A stretch of 64,000 nucleotides of DNA from Curtobacterium sp. MCLR17_032 (GCF_003234795.2 NZ_CP126268.1:1922001-1986000); one strand, 5' to 3'. Shown: positions 15,236 to 23,734, counted from the stretch's first letter. Notes: generated by a model not told the origin, from the sequence alone. Numbers and translations are program-made.

Positions 15236-16456
15236 ATGCCCGGACCGCTCGCTCCGCCGGAGCCCACCGACCCGTCGCAGGACGCCCTCGTCCTGCGTGC
15301 CGCTGACGCCGCCGAGGTCGTCACCCCGGACGACGCTCCGGGCATGGTGCCGGTGGACGCCGACCGTCAGTCGCAGATCGCGGCCCAGGCTCGGGAGTTC
15401 GTCGAAGAGGTCGCGAACCTCGACCCGCGCTCGCCCGCGTTCACCGAGAAGGTGGACGGCATCAACGCCATCGCCGGGTCGGAGATCGCGCGGTCGGGCG
15501 GGTTCTCGTCGCGGATGCTCGAGCGGTCGCAGTCGTCCGTCGCCGGCGCCAAGCGCTCCGGTGACGACGCGCAGGTGAAGGTCGCGACGACGCTCGGCGA
15601 CCTGCGCTCCACGGTCGAGGACCTCACGCCGAACCAGGCCGACCTCAGCACCGGTCGGAAGATCCTCGGCATGATCCCCGGCGGCAACAAGCTGGCGAAG
15701 TACTTCCAGCGCTACGAGTCCGCGCAGACCCAGCTCGACAAGATCATCAAGTCGCTGATGGCCGGGCAGGACGAGCTCCGCAAGGACAACGCCACGCTGG
15801 CGGACGAGAAGGTCCAGCTGTGGGAGACCATGCAGCAGCTCAGCGAGTACGCGGTCTTCGCCAAGGCGCTCGACGCGGCGACGGTCACGAAGATCGAGAG
15901 CCTGCGGAACGGCGGCCGGGTGGACGAGGCGCAGAAGCTCGAGTCCGACGTGCTCTTCCCGGTGCGCCAGCGGCACCAGGACATCCTGACCCAGCTCGCC
16001 GTGTCGGTGCAGGGCTACCTGGCGATGGACCTGGTCCGGAAGAACAACACCGAGCTCATCAAGGGCGTCGAGCGTGCCCGGACGACGACGATCGCGGCCC
16101 TCCGCACGGCCGTCGTCGTGGCGCAGGCCCTGGCGAACCAGAAGATGGTGCTCGACCAGATCGACGCCGTGAACAGCACCACGAACGCGATGATCCTGCA
16201 GACCAGCGAGATGCTGCGCGACCAGACCACGCGGATCCACGAGCAGGCGACGAACTCCGGCGTCAGCGTCGAGACCCTGCAGAAGGCCTTCGACAACGTG
16301 TTCCAGACGATGGACGCCATCGACTCCTTCCGCTCGCAGGCGGCGCAGAACATGTCCTCGACCGTCTCGGCGCTCGAGTCCGGCATCCAGCGGGCGAAGC
16401 CGTACCTCGAGCGTGCTCGTCAGACCGACGACGACCCCCGATCGGTCACGCGATGA
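15236..16456 (+). CDS. telA: Toxic anion resistance protein TelA
   Basis: A 406-residue, mostly helical protein of the TelA/KlaA family, which accompanies TerD proteins in tellurite and stress resistance. Family features include the disordered acidic N-terminus (residues 1-45), a coiled helical core with IPGGNKLAKYFQRYESAQTQLDKI around residues 140-163, and AVVVAQALANQKMVLDQIDAVNSTT in the C-terminal half. No membrane span. The ATG at 15236 is preceded by AGGAG with a 7-base gap, while longer in-frame extension upstream is repeat sequence. It is followed by an unknown ter-linked gene after 18 bp. Confidence 0.9.
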   Translation: MPGPLAPPEPTDPSQDALVLRAADAAEVVTPDDAPGMVPVDADRQSQIAAQAREFVEEVANLDPRSPAFTEKVDGINAIAGSEIARSGGFSSRMLERSQSSVAGAKRSGDDAQVKVATTLGDLRSTVEDLTPNQADLSTGRKILGMIPGGNKLAKYFQRYESAQTQLDKIIKSLMAGQDELRKDNATLADEKVQLWETMQQLSEYAVFAKALDAATVTKIESLRNGGRVDEAQKLESDVLFPVRQRHQDILTQLAVSVQGYLAMDLVRKNNTELIKGVERARTTTIAALRTAVVVAQALANQKMVLDQIDAVNSTTNAMILQTSEMLRDQTTRIHEQATNSGVSVETLQKAFDNVFQTMDAIDSFRSQAAQNMSSTVSALESGIQRAKPYLERARQTDDDPRSVTR

Positions 16457-16474
16457 CGTCTGCGGTCGACTGCC

Positions 16475-17047
16475 GTGCGTGATCGCCTGCGCGCGCTGTT
16501 CGGCCGCGACGACGAGGGTCAGGAACGCCGGGTCCCCGACCCGGACGCCGAGACCCCGGCGTCGGCCGCAGCCGCTGCCGCGGCGCGCATCGACGTCCGC
16601 GGCTCCGGTGGCGCGGCCGACGACGCCGCGGCCGCGGCCGGGCTCGACGACCTGCGGACCATCGTCCGGGCGGCCGGAGCCGACCTGCCGACCGTGGTGT
16701 CGTCGCGGGTCCGCCACGTCGAGGACCTCCTCCGCGAAGCGGCGGGCACCGTGGTCGCACGCGGCGCCTCCACCGAGCAGCGGTACCTCTTCCAGGCCAT
16801 CGTGAACGACTACCTGCCCACGCCCGTCCGGACCTACCGGTCGCTGCCCGCAGCGGACCGGACCCCGGAGAGCGCCGCCACGGCGACCCTCGCCGGCCAA
16901 CTCGACGTCGTCGCGGAGACGGTGGAGGACATGCACGAACAGATCAGGAGCGGCGCCATCGCCGAACTCTCCTCGCACGGCCGCTTCCTCCGGGACCGCC
17001 TGGGCGACGGCGACGAGGGCCTGCGCCTGCGCGGAGCCGACTCGTGA
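16475..17047 (+). CDS. Unknown ter-operon protein, helical
   Basis: A 190-residue protein with no domain I can name. Residues 27-55 are Ala/Gly-rich and probably disordered; residues 58-175 look helical, with QRYLFQAIVNDYLPTPVRTY and LDVVAETVEDMHEQIRSGA as its most ordered parts. No membrane span. The GTG start lies 18 bp after telA and its stop overlaps the next terD start by 4 bp (GTGA), so it is co-translated with a TerD protein. Position alone suggests it acts with TelA or TerD, for example as an adaptor. Confidence 0.75.
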   Translation: MRDRLRALFGRDDEGQERRVPDPDAETPASAAAAAAARIDVRGSGGAADDAAAAAGLDDLRTIVRAAGADLPTVVSSRVRHVEDLLREAAGTVVARGASTEQRYLFQAIVNDYLPTPVRTYRSLPAADRTPESAATATLAGQLDVVAETVEDMHEQIRSGAIAELSSHGRFLRDRLGDGDEGLRLRGADS

Positions 17048-17604
17048 CCGGGCAGCTCGTCCCCGGGGCGAACGCCGCGCTGACCGCCGAGAACCCCGGT
17101 CTCACCGCGGTGGTCGTCGGCATCCACTGGGACCAGATCGCCAGCCGCGGGCCCTCGGCCGAACTCGTCCCGATGGCGATCGTCTGCGGTCCGGACGGCC
17201 ACGTGCTCTCCGACGAGGACCTCGTCTTCTTCAACCAGCTCGAGAGCGCCGACGCGTCGGTCCGGTACCTGGACGAGTCCGACCAGGAGGAGATCGACGT
17301 CGACTTCGCATCCATCCCGGACGCCGTCGACAAGATCGTCTTCGCGGTCTACCTGGACCCCGACCCGCGGTCCCCGAAGGACCTCGGCTCGGTCCGCTCG
17401 ATGTCGGTCCGCGTCTGTGCGCCGGACGGCCGCGAGCTCGTCGCGTTCCCGCTGCCGTCGGAGCGGAACCACCTGATCGATGCGGTGATCCTCGGTGAGC
17501 TGTACCGCCACCGCTCGGAGTGGAAGTTCCGTGCCGTGGGTCAGGGCTACACCACGGGTCTGACCGGCCTCCGCGCCGACCACGGCATCGGCCGCGCACG
17601 ATGA
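17044..17604 (+). CDS. TerD family protein lacking the calcium-binding loops
   Basis: A 186-residue TerD-fold protein that keeps the C-terminal [16 protein letters not shown] and the hydrophobic core strands but has lost both acidic loops. Where the other copies read [10 protein letters not shown] this one reads AELVPMAIVCG, and where they read [11 protein letters not shown] it has RYLDESDQEEIDV. It should fold like TerD but is unlikely to bind calcium the same way. Both ends overlap neighbours by 4 bp (GTGA and ATGA), tying its translation to the two unknown proteins on either side. It may be a structural or regulatory partner for the active TerD copies. Confidence 0.85.
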   Translation: MTGQLVPGANAALTAENPGLTAVVVGIHWDQIASRGPSAELVPMAIVCGPDGHVLSDEDLVFFNQLESADASVRYLDESDQEEIDVDFASIPDAVDKIVFAVYLDPDPRSPKDLGSVRSMSVRVCAPDGRELVAFPLPSERNHLIDAVILGELYRHRSEWKFRAVGQGYTTGLTGLRADHGIGRAR

Positions 17605-18530
17605 CGACGGGGCACCCGTTCCTCCGCCGTCGCGTCCGTCCGGCCCCGCCCGGCCAGGAGGCTCGCCCGACCGCCGCCTCGTCCGGCACCACCGCCTCGT
17701 CCGGCACCACCGCCTCGTCCGGTCTCTCGATCGACCGCTCCACGGCCCCCGTTGCGCCGCCCGCGGCATCGGCGCCCGCAGCGTCGGCCCCGGCCTCGTC
17801 GGCACCGTCGAGTTCCGGTGGTGGACTGAGCCTGTCCTTCGGCCGCGCGCCGGCACAGCCGGCACAGCCGGCACCGCAAGCGCAGCCGACCCAGCAGACG
17901 TCACCGCCCCGATCCGCCGCGACGCCCCCGAGCGGGGCAGCCCGCCCAGCCGGTCCCGGGTCCACCGCGTCCACCCAGCCACGTCCCGACCGCATCGCAC
18001 GTCGGCTGGCGGAACGGGCCTCCCGGATCCGCCCCTTCCCGGCACCCGATCCGCGCGACGTCCGCGTCCTCGGCCCCGAGGACCCGGTGGTCCGCATCGA
18101 CCGCCGCCGCTCCGCCGTCGGCGCCCTGCGGGTCACCGGCTCGACCAGTGCCGCGTGGGAGTCCGTCGACCACGTGGTCGGCGCGGCGACCGCTGACGGT
18201 GCGACCGCCGGGCGCTCCGCGACGACCCGCGGCAACCGGCCCCTGGTCGGCTACGACGGTCCCGACGTCCTGGTGGCCCTGCGGCACGTCCGGCAGCTCC
18301 GTCGGGCGCTCGTGATGGGCCGCGGGTCGGACCGGCTCGTCATCGGGCTGCACGACGGCACCACCCTGGCGGTCGACGCCGGCGACGCCGACACCACCAC
18401 GATCCTGGCGCTCTCCGTCATCGACGGCGAACTCGAGCTCCGCGCCGAGCCGTTCCCCAGGGCGACCCACGACGGCGACGTGTTCGCTGCGTTCGGGTTC
18501 GTCCTGTCCGCCCCGACCGTCGGAGTCTGA
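17601..18530 (+). CDS. Unknown ter-operon protein with long disordered linker
   Basis: A 309-residue protein. Residues 1-150 are dominated by Pro, Ala, Ser and Gln and include an 18-bp DNA repeat coding for ASSGTT; a short GLSLSFG in this region recalls the TerD N-terminal LSLSKG. The C-terminal 130 residues look folded: VRVLGPEDPVVRIDRRRSAV, then VLVALRHVRQLRRALVMG and a final mixed beta region. I do not recognise a family. ATG overlaps the terD stop (ATGA) and the next gene follows after 3 bp, so it is inside the operon. It may be a scaffold linking TerD proteins to the biosynthetic half. Confidence 0.75.
   Translation: MTTGHPFLRRRVRPAPPGQEARPTAASSGTTASSGTTASSGLSIDRSTAPVAPPAASAPAASAPASSAPSSSGGGLSLSFGRAPAQPAQPAPQAQPTQQTSPPRSAATPPSGAARPAGPGSTASTQPRPDRIARRLAERASRIRPFPAPDPRDVRVLGPEDPVVRIDRRRSAVGALRVTGSTSAAWESVDHVVGAATADGATAGRSATTRGNRPLVGYDGPDVLVALRHVRQLRRALVMGRGSDRLVIGLHDGTTLAVDAGDADTTTILALSVIDGELELRAEPFPRATHDGDVFAAFGFVLSAPTVGV
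17676..17722. repeat. 18-bp coding tandem repeat
   Basis: GCCTCGTCCGGCACCACC occurs at 17676 and 17694 and again partially from 17712, coding for ASSGTT repeats in the disordered part of the unknown ter-linked protein. Confidence 0.85.
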
Positions 18531-18533
18531 TCC

Positions 18534-19700
18534 GTGCGCCACTTCGCCAACATCGCCGATCAGGAACCGCTGTTCCTCCGACCGCCAGAGGACGTGACGC
18601 GGGACAGCCCGCAGGACCTCCGCGCGGTGGCCCTCGGTGCCACCCTGTACACACCGGGCATCCGGCCGGACCTGGTGCGGGACGTCCGCCGCCAAACCGA
18701 ACTCGGCGCCGGCTCGATCGTGCTGTGCCTGGAGGACTCCGTCGCCGACGACGACCTCCCCACGGCCGAGGCGAACGTCGAGACCGCGCTCCGCACCCTG
18801 ACCGAGGAACTCGACCCGGCGACGCTGCCGCAGCTGTTCCTCCGTGTCCGGACGCCCGAGCACTTCTCCCGGCTGCTCGACCGCTTCGGCAGCCGCGCCC
18901 TCGACGTCCTGGCCGGCATCGTCCTGCCGAAGTTCGAGAACCCGGACGGTGCCGGGGCACAGTGGTTCGAGGTGCTCGACGCCGCGAACGCAGGCCGTGC
19001 CGCCGGCGCCCGGCTGCTCGTGATGCCCATCCTCGAGTCCCCCGCGATCATGCACCGCGAGTCGCGCACCGAGGCCCTCGCCGACGTCCACGACCTGCTG
19101 CTGGAACGGCGGGACGACGTCCTGGCGGTCCGGATCGGGGCGACCGACCTGTCGAGCGTCTACGGCCTCCGGCGTCCCTCGCACCTCACCGTGTACGACG
19201 TGCAGGTGCTGGCGTCCGTGATCGGCGACGTCGTGAACGTCCTCGGCCGCGCCCGGGACGGCTTCGTCGTCGCCGGGCCGGTGTGGGAGCACTACCCGGA
19301 CTCCGACCGGGTGTTCCGCACGCAGCTGCGCACCACGCCGTTCCAGGAGGCCGGGGACCTCCAGCTCCGCCGGCAGCTGCTCCTGGAGGGCTTCGACGGG
19401 CTGCTCCGCGAGGTCACCCTCGACCGCGCGAACGGCCTCACCGGCAAGACGGTCATCCACCCGCGCCACGTGCCGCTCGTGCACGCGATGTCGGTCGTCA
19501 GCGACGAGGAGTTCTCGGACGCCTCCGACGTGCTCGCCAACGCGACGGGTGGGGTCGCCGCCTCCCGGTACGGCAACAAGATGAACGAGATGAAACCGCA
19601 CCACGCCTGGGCGGAGCGCACGATGCTCCGTGCCCGGGCGTTCGGTGTGGCCACCCCGGACGTGACCTACGTCGACCTGCTCGAGCGGAGCCAGCCGTGA
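18534..19700 (+). CDS. HpcH/HpaI aldolase / citrate lyase beta-like protein, ter-associated
   Basis: A 388-residue TIM-barrel protein of the citrate lyase beta/HpcH superfamily. Visible landmarks are LYTPGIRPDL at the first strand, IVLCLEDSVADDD (metal-binding acidic segment), IVLPKFENPDG, LLVMPILESPAIMH, AVRIGATDLSSVYGLRR and NGLTGKTVIHPRHV. The family joins or splits carbon-carbon bonds next to a carboxylate with a divalent metal. In ter clusters this enzyme is part of a proposed pathway for a nucleoside-like metabolite together with phosphoribosyltransferases and a HAD phosphatase, exactly the genes that follow. GTG start 3 bp after the previous stop; GTGA overlap with the next gene. Confidence 0.88.
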   Translation: MRHFANIADQEPLFLRPPEDVTRDSPQDLRAVALGATLYTPGIRPDLVRDVRRQTELGAGSIVLCLEDSVADDDLPTAEANVETALRTLTEELDPATLPQLFLRVRTPEHFSRLLDRFGSRALDVLAGIVLPKFENPDGAGAQWFEVLDAANAGRAAGARLLVMPILESPAIMHRESRTEALADVHDLLLERRDDVLAVRIGATDLSSVYGLRRPSHLTVYDVQVLASVIGDVVNVLGRARDGFVVAGPVWEHYPDSDRVFRTQLRTTPFQEAGDLQLRRQLLLEGFDGLLREVTLDRANGLTGKTVIHPRHVPLVHAMSVVSDEEFSDASDVLANATGGVAASRYGNKMNEMKPHHAWAERTMLRARAFGVATPDVTYVDLLERSQP

Positions 19701-22453
19701 CCACGACCACCCCCACCGCAGGCCCGTCGGGGTCCGTCCTGCCGACGCCCGACGAGCTCGGCGTGGTGCTGACGGACGAGCCCACCGCCGGCGACGGGTC
19801 CACCTCCCCCGGTGTCCCGCTGGCGTCGCTCGTCCGGCTCGCCCTCCGCCGGAACCCCCGCCGCGCACACCTGCTCGTGTCGACCGTGCTCGCGAAGCAC
19901 GTGCCGACCGTGCCCGCGGTCGCGCTCCTCGCCGGCGAAGCGCTGGGCGCCCGGGTCGCGGACGTCCTCGACGGCGGAGCGCGCCTCGAGGCCGGGGCGG
20001 TCGCGCGCCTCCGTGCGGTCCTCGACCTGCAGGCCGTCATCGACGTGCAGCAGGCGACGGACGCGCCGACGGATGCAGCGACCGACACGGGCAACGCGTC
20101 CGACGCCCTGCACCGGGCCGCCACGACGCTCCGCACCGACCTGGCCGCGGTCCGGCCGACCCTGCCGGACGTGCTCGTCCTCGGGTTCGCCGAGACCGCG
20201 ACCGCCCTCGGTGCGACCGTCGCCGAGGCCCTCGGCGCCGGGTACCTGCACTCGACCCGCCACGACCCGCCCGGGGCGACGCCGGCCGCCGGCTTCGACG
20301 AGGCGCACTCGCACGCGACCGCGCACCGCCTGCTCCCCGCCGAGGACGACTGGCTGCCGGCCGACGGCACCGTCGTCCTGGTCGACGACGAACTGAGCAC
20401 CGGGGCCACGGCCCGTGCCACGATCCGCGCCCTGCACGCCGTCGCACCGCAGCGGCAGTGGGTCGTCGCCGCCCTCGTCGACCTCCGCTCCGACGAGGAC
20501 GTCGCCGCGACCGAGGCCCTGGCCACCGAACTCGGCGCGCCCGTCGCGGTCGTCGCCCTCGGACGCGGTCGCGTCGCGCTGCCCGACGGTCTCACCGACA
20601 CCGCAGCCGAACTCGTCGCCGCGGTCGCCGCGCCGCTCACCACGGCGCCCGCGGACGCGGCGGCTCCCGTGGACGCGATGGCACCGGACCGTGAGCCGAC
20701 GTCGGACGGGAGGCCCGTGCCGGCCCCGCCCCGTGCCTCCCGTCCCGGGGCGGTCACCGTGGTCGCCGCACCGCCCACCGCCGTCGACCGCACCGGCACC
20801 CCGGCTGCGCGTGTCCGCACCCCGCGGACCGACGTCGAAGGCATCGCCGCCGACCTCGCCCGGGTGCTCACCGACGCATCGGGCCGGGTACCGGACCGTG
20901 TCCTGGTGCTCGGCACCGAGGAGCACATGGCGACACCGCTCGCGATCGCGGACGCACTCCGCCGCCGGAGCACCGCGGACGTCCGCTCGTCGACGAGCAC
21001 CCGCTCCCCCGTCGCCGTCTTCGACGACCCGGCGTGGCCGATCCGCTCCGGCATCCGGCACCGCTCCCACGACGTCACGGTGGACGGCCCGGGCGAGCGG
21101 TACGCGTACAACGTGCACGGCTTCGACGCGATCGTCGTCGTCCCCGAGCCGGGCACCGAGCGGGCCACCCTCGAGGGGCACGACGGTCTGCTCGACGTGC
21201 TCGCCGCCGTCACGCCGCGCGTGGTCCTCGTGGACAGCGCGCTCGAACCCGCCGGAGCTCCGGAGTCCGCCCCGCGCCCGCTGACGGGTCCGTCCTTCGG
21301 GTCGTACGAGCCGGACGAGGTGACCTGGCTGCTGCAGGACCTGGCCGATGCCGCCCTGGAGGCCGACACCGCCGACCGGGAGCGTGCCATCCAGCTCGAG
21401 GGCGCGAACTACGCCGAGTCGCTGCCCGTCGAGTACGTGCCGTCGGAGTCCTACGAGGAGCTGTACCGCGACGCTCTCGGACGCTCGGCGGACCGGATCG
21501 CCGAGGCGGTCGGGATCGTCACGGACCTGGTCCTCCGCGACCGGCCGAACGCGGTGCTCGTCTCCCTCGCCCGGGCCGGCACGCCGGTCGGGATCCTGAT
21601 GCGCCGGTGGGCCGAGCAGCAGCGCGTGGTCCGCCTGCAGCACTACACCGCGAGCATCGTCCGCGGGGTCGGCATCGACGAGACGGCGCTCCGCTGGCTC
21701 GCGGCGCACCACGACGCGTCCCAGGTCGTCTTCGTCGACGGGTGGACCGGCAAGGGCGCCATCACCCGCGAGCTGACGGACGCACTCGACCGGTTCGCGG
21801 CCTCGGACGGGGTGCGCTTCGGCGACGAAGTCGCGGTCCTCGCCGACCCGGCCGGCTGCACCCCGCTGCACGGCACCCGGGACGACTACCTGGTGCCGTC
21901 GGCCTGCCTCAACTCCACCGTGTCCGGGCTCGTGTCCCGCACGGTGTTCAACCGGGCGTGGACCCCGGAGGGCACGCTGCACGGCGCGAAGCAGTACCGC
22001 GAGCTCGGTCCCCGTGACCACTCGCGCTCGTTCGTCGCCACCATCGCCGAGCGGTTCGCCGCCGTCCGCCCCCGGGTCGACGCGGCCCTGGCGGCCGACG
22101 CGGGTCCGGAATCACGCGCGGTCGACTGGCGCGGCATGCGGACGGTCGAGGCGATCGGCGCCGCGTACGGCATCACCGACCTGCACCTGGTGAAGCCGGG
22201 CGTCGGCGAGACCACCCGTGTGCTGCTGCGCCGTGTCCCGTGGCAGGTGCTGGTCCGGGACGCGGAGGACGTCGACATCGCGCACGTGGTCGCCCTGGCG
22301 CGCGAGCGTGGTGTGCCCGTCGTGACCCGACCCGACCTGTCCTACAGCTGCGTCGGGCTCATCCACCCGCTCGGTAGCCGGGTGTCGGACACGGGCACCG
22401 ACCCGGCCGCGGACACCGGCGACACCGCTGCGACGACCGGCGCGGACGCATGA
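19697..22453 (+). CDS. Fused phosphoribosyltransferase: PRTase-TRSP-StiP/PRTase-PELOTA
   Basis: A 918-residue protein that seems to join four ter-associated domains. Residues ~35-310 form an orotate-PRTase-like domain with the PRPP loop VVLVDDELSTGATA at 226-239. Residues ~380-515 form a TRSP-type domain, with the name-giving T-R-S-P at 435-438. Residues ~533-800 match the StiP/PRTase_1 family (FGSYEPDEVTWLLQDL, LVSLARAGTPVGIL, HYTASIVRGVGID, VFVDGWTGKGAI). Residues ~815-893 look like the PELOTA-type RNA-binding tail. The two PRTases would attach or exchange phosphoribosyl groups in the predicted nucleoside-like pathway. The linker at 336-350 is coded by a copy of the dispersed palindromic repeat. 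GTG start overlaps the lyase stop. Confidence 0.85.
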   Translation: MTTTTPTAGPSGSVLPTPDELGVVLTDEPTAGDGSTSPGVPLASLVRLALRRNPRRAHLLVSTVLAKHVPTVPAVALLAGEALGARVADVLDGGARLEAGAVARLRAVLDLQAVIDVQQATDAPTDAATDTGNASDALHRAATTLRTDLAAVRPTLPDVLVLGFAETATALGATVAEALGAGYLHSTRHDPPGATPAAGFDEAHSHATAHRLLPAEDDWLPADGTVVLVDDELSTGATARATIRALHAVAPQRQWVVAALVDLRSDEDVAATEALATELGAPVAVVALGRGRVALPDGLTDTAAELVAAVAAPLTTAPADAAAPVDAMAPDREPTSDGRPVPAPPRASRPGAVTVVAAPPTAVDRTGTPAARVRTPRTDVEGIAADLARVLTDASGRVPDRVLVLGTEEHMATPLAIADALRRRSTADVRSSTSTRSPVAVFDDPAWPIRSGIRHRSHDVTVDGPGERYAYNVHGFDAIVVVPEPGTERATLEGHDGLLDVLAAVTPRVVLVDSALEPAGAPESAPRPLTGPSFGSYEPDEVTWLLQDLADAALEADTADRERAIQLEGANYAESLPVEYVPSESYEELYRDALGRSADRIAEAVGIVTDLVLRDRPNAVLVSLARAGTPVGILMRRWAEQQRVVRLQHYTASIVRGVGIDETALRWLAAHHDASQVVFVDGWTGKGAITRELTDALDRFAASDGVRFGDEVAVLADPAGCTPLHGTRDDYLVPSACLNSTVSGLVSRTVFNRAWTPEGTLHGAKQYRELGPRDHSRSFVATIAERFAAVRPRVDAALAADAGPESRAVDWRGMRTVEAIGAAYGITDLHLVKPGVGETTRVLLRRVPWQVLVRDAEDVDIAHVVALARERGVPVVTRPDLSYSCVGLIHPLGSRVSDTGTDPAADTGDTAATTGADA
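20704..20750. repeat. GGGAGGCCCGT palindromic repeat copy inside a coding sequence
   Basis: Arms GGACGGGAGGC (20704-20714) and GCCTCCCGTCC (20735-20745) form an inverted repeat within the fused phosphoribosyltransferase gene. Over 45 bases it matches the intergenic copy at 42798-42842 at 42 positions. It codes for [14 protein letters not shown] in the interdomain linker. Confidence 0.85.
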
Positions 22454-23271
22454 GCGCCCTCGTCGGGTTCGACCTCGACCGCACCGTCGTCTACTCCGCC
22501 GCCGCACTCATGCTCGAGGGCCCGGACGAAGCCGCACCCTCGCTCGTCGTCACCGAGGTGTACCAGGGCCTGCCGCTGTCGTTCATGACCCGTCGTGCGG
22601 AGCGTGCCCTGGAGGCCCTGGCCGAGACGTCCGTCGTGGTCCCGGTGACCACCCGGACGGTCGCCCAGTTCCAGCGCATCCGGCTGCCGCTGCCGACGAC
22701 CGGATGGGCCGTGACGACGAACGGCGCGGTCGTGCTGCACGACGGCGAGCCGGACGAGGCCTGGACCGCCACCCTCCGCGACGAGATGGCGGCGACGTCC
22801 GCTCCCCTGCCCGAGGTCGAGCACCGCCTGGCCACCGCGCTGCCCGAGGGCTCGGTCCTCCGCACCCGCCGTGCCGAGGACCTCTTCGTCTACGCCATCG
22901 TCGAGCGGTCCGAGCTGCCGGACAGCGCCGTCGAGGCCTTCGCCGCCGAACTCGCCGAGCTCGGCTGGCGGGTGTCCGTGCAGGGACGCAAGCTCTACGC
23001 CGTGCCCGTGCCGATCCGGAAGGAACGAGCCCTTGCGGCCGTCGCCGAGCGGGTCGGTGCCACCCGGACGATCGCCGCCGGGGACTCGCTGCTCGACCGG
23101 GAGATGCTGGCCTGGGCGGACGTGGCGATCCGCCCGGCGCACGGCGAGCTGCACGCCGTCGGGTGGACGGCGGCGAACCTCGTCGTCACGCAGGCGCAGG
23201 GTGTCCTGGCGGGCGAGGAGCTCGTGCAGCTCGCCGCCGCCGCTGCCGCCGGGGTGCCGTCCCGGGCCTGA
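22450..23271 (+). CDS. HAD family hydrolase, ter-associated
   Basis: A 273-residue HAD phosphatase with a C2-type cap. The nucleophile motif is GFDLDRTVVYS (Asp8 and Asp10), motif II is likely VVPVTTRT, and motif IV is AAGDSLLDREML near the C-terminus, with a Lys in VPIRKERAL before it as motif III. It would remove a phosphate from a sugar or nucleotide, most likely the product made by the preceding phosphoribosyltransferase fusion. The ATG overlaps the upstream stop (ATGA). It is the last gene of the ter operon and is followed by a strong inverted repeat. Confidence 0.88.
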   Translation: MSALVGFDLDRTVVYSAAALMLEGPDEAAPSLVVTEVYQGLPLSFMTRRAERALEALAETSVVVPVTTRTVAQFQRIRLPLPTTGWAVTTNGAVVLHDGEPDEAWTATLRDEMAATSAPLPEVEHRLATALPEGSVLRTRRAEDLFVYAIVERSELPDSAVEAFAAELAELGWRVSVQGRKLYAVPVPIRKERALAAVAERVGATRTIAAGDSLLDREMLAWADVAIRPAHGELHAVGWTAANLVVTQAQGVLAGEELVQLAAAAAAGVPSRA

Positions 23272-23308
23272 CCGGAACGGCAGCAACACAGAACCAGCAC
23301 AGACGAAG

Positions 23309-23343
23309 AACGGGCGGCCCTCCCGCAGGAGGACCGCCCGTTC
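23309..23343. terminator. Bidirectional hairpin terminator between ter operon and rpmE2
   Basis: AACGGGCGG/CCGCCCGTT arms with an inner CCTCC/GGAGG pair form a stem between the convergent HAD and L31 genes. No U-tract follows. Confidence 0.7.
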
Positions 23344-23367
23344 GTACTCCCGGAGGAGCAGAGCTGC

Positions 23368-23616
23368 TTACTTGCTGAAGCCCTTGAAGCGCTGGTTGAA
23401 CTTCTCGACGCGGCCGGCCGAGTCGAGGATGCGCTGCTTGCCCGTGTAGAACGGGTGCGAAGCGGACGAGATCTCGACGTCGATGACCGGGTAGGTCGCA
23501 CCGTCGAGCTCGATGGTCTTGTCGCTGTTCGCGGTCGAACGCGTCAGGAACGTCTCACCGGAAGCCAGGTCACGGAAGACGATGGCGCGGTACTCGGGGT
23601 GGGTTTCGGTCTTCAT
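23368..23616 (-). CDS. rpmE2: 50S ribosomal protein L31, type B
   Basis: An 82-residue ribosomal protein on the large subunit near the central protuberance. It is the zinc-free (type B) form: it has no cysteine at all, while the zinc-binding type has a CxxC pair. The sequence starts [20 protein letters not shown] and contains the typical [20 protein letters not shown]. Type B copies commonly replace the zinc form when zinc is scarce. The ATG at 23616 has GAGGAA upstream; a longer frame to 23682 has no family match. A TAACGT hexamer at 23681 may be its promoter. Confidence 0.95.
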   Translation of the reverse strand: MKTETHPEYRAIVFRDLASGETFLTRSTANSDKTIELDGATYPVIDVEISSASHPFYTGKQRILDSAGRVEKFNQRFKGFSK

Positions 23617-23680
23617 GGGGATTCCTCGGTGGATCGCGATGACGGAAGATGGGAAGTCGTGTGGCCTACGCCAGCGGACC

Positions 23681-23686
23681 ACGTTA
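23681..23686 (-). promoter_or_regulatory. Candidate -10 hexamer TAACGT for rpmE2
   Basis: On the minus strand TAACGT would start a transcript near 23674 with a leader of about 58 nt. I saw no clear Zur-type operator. Confidence 0.35.
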
Positions 23687-23734
23687 CCAGACGACGGCCC
23701 CGATCGGGAGCGCCCGGAGCTGTGTCGCGCCCGT

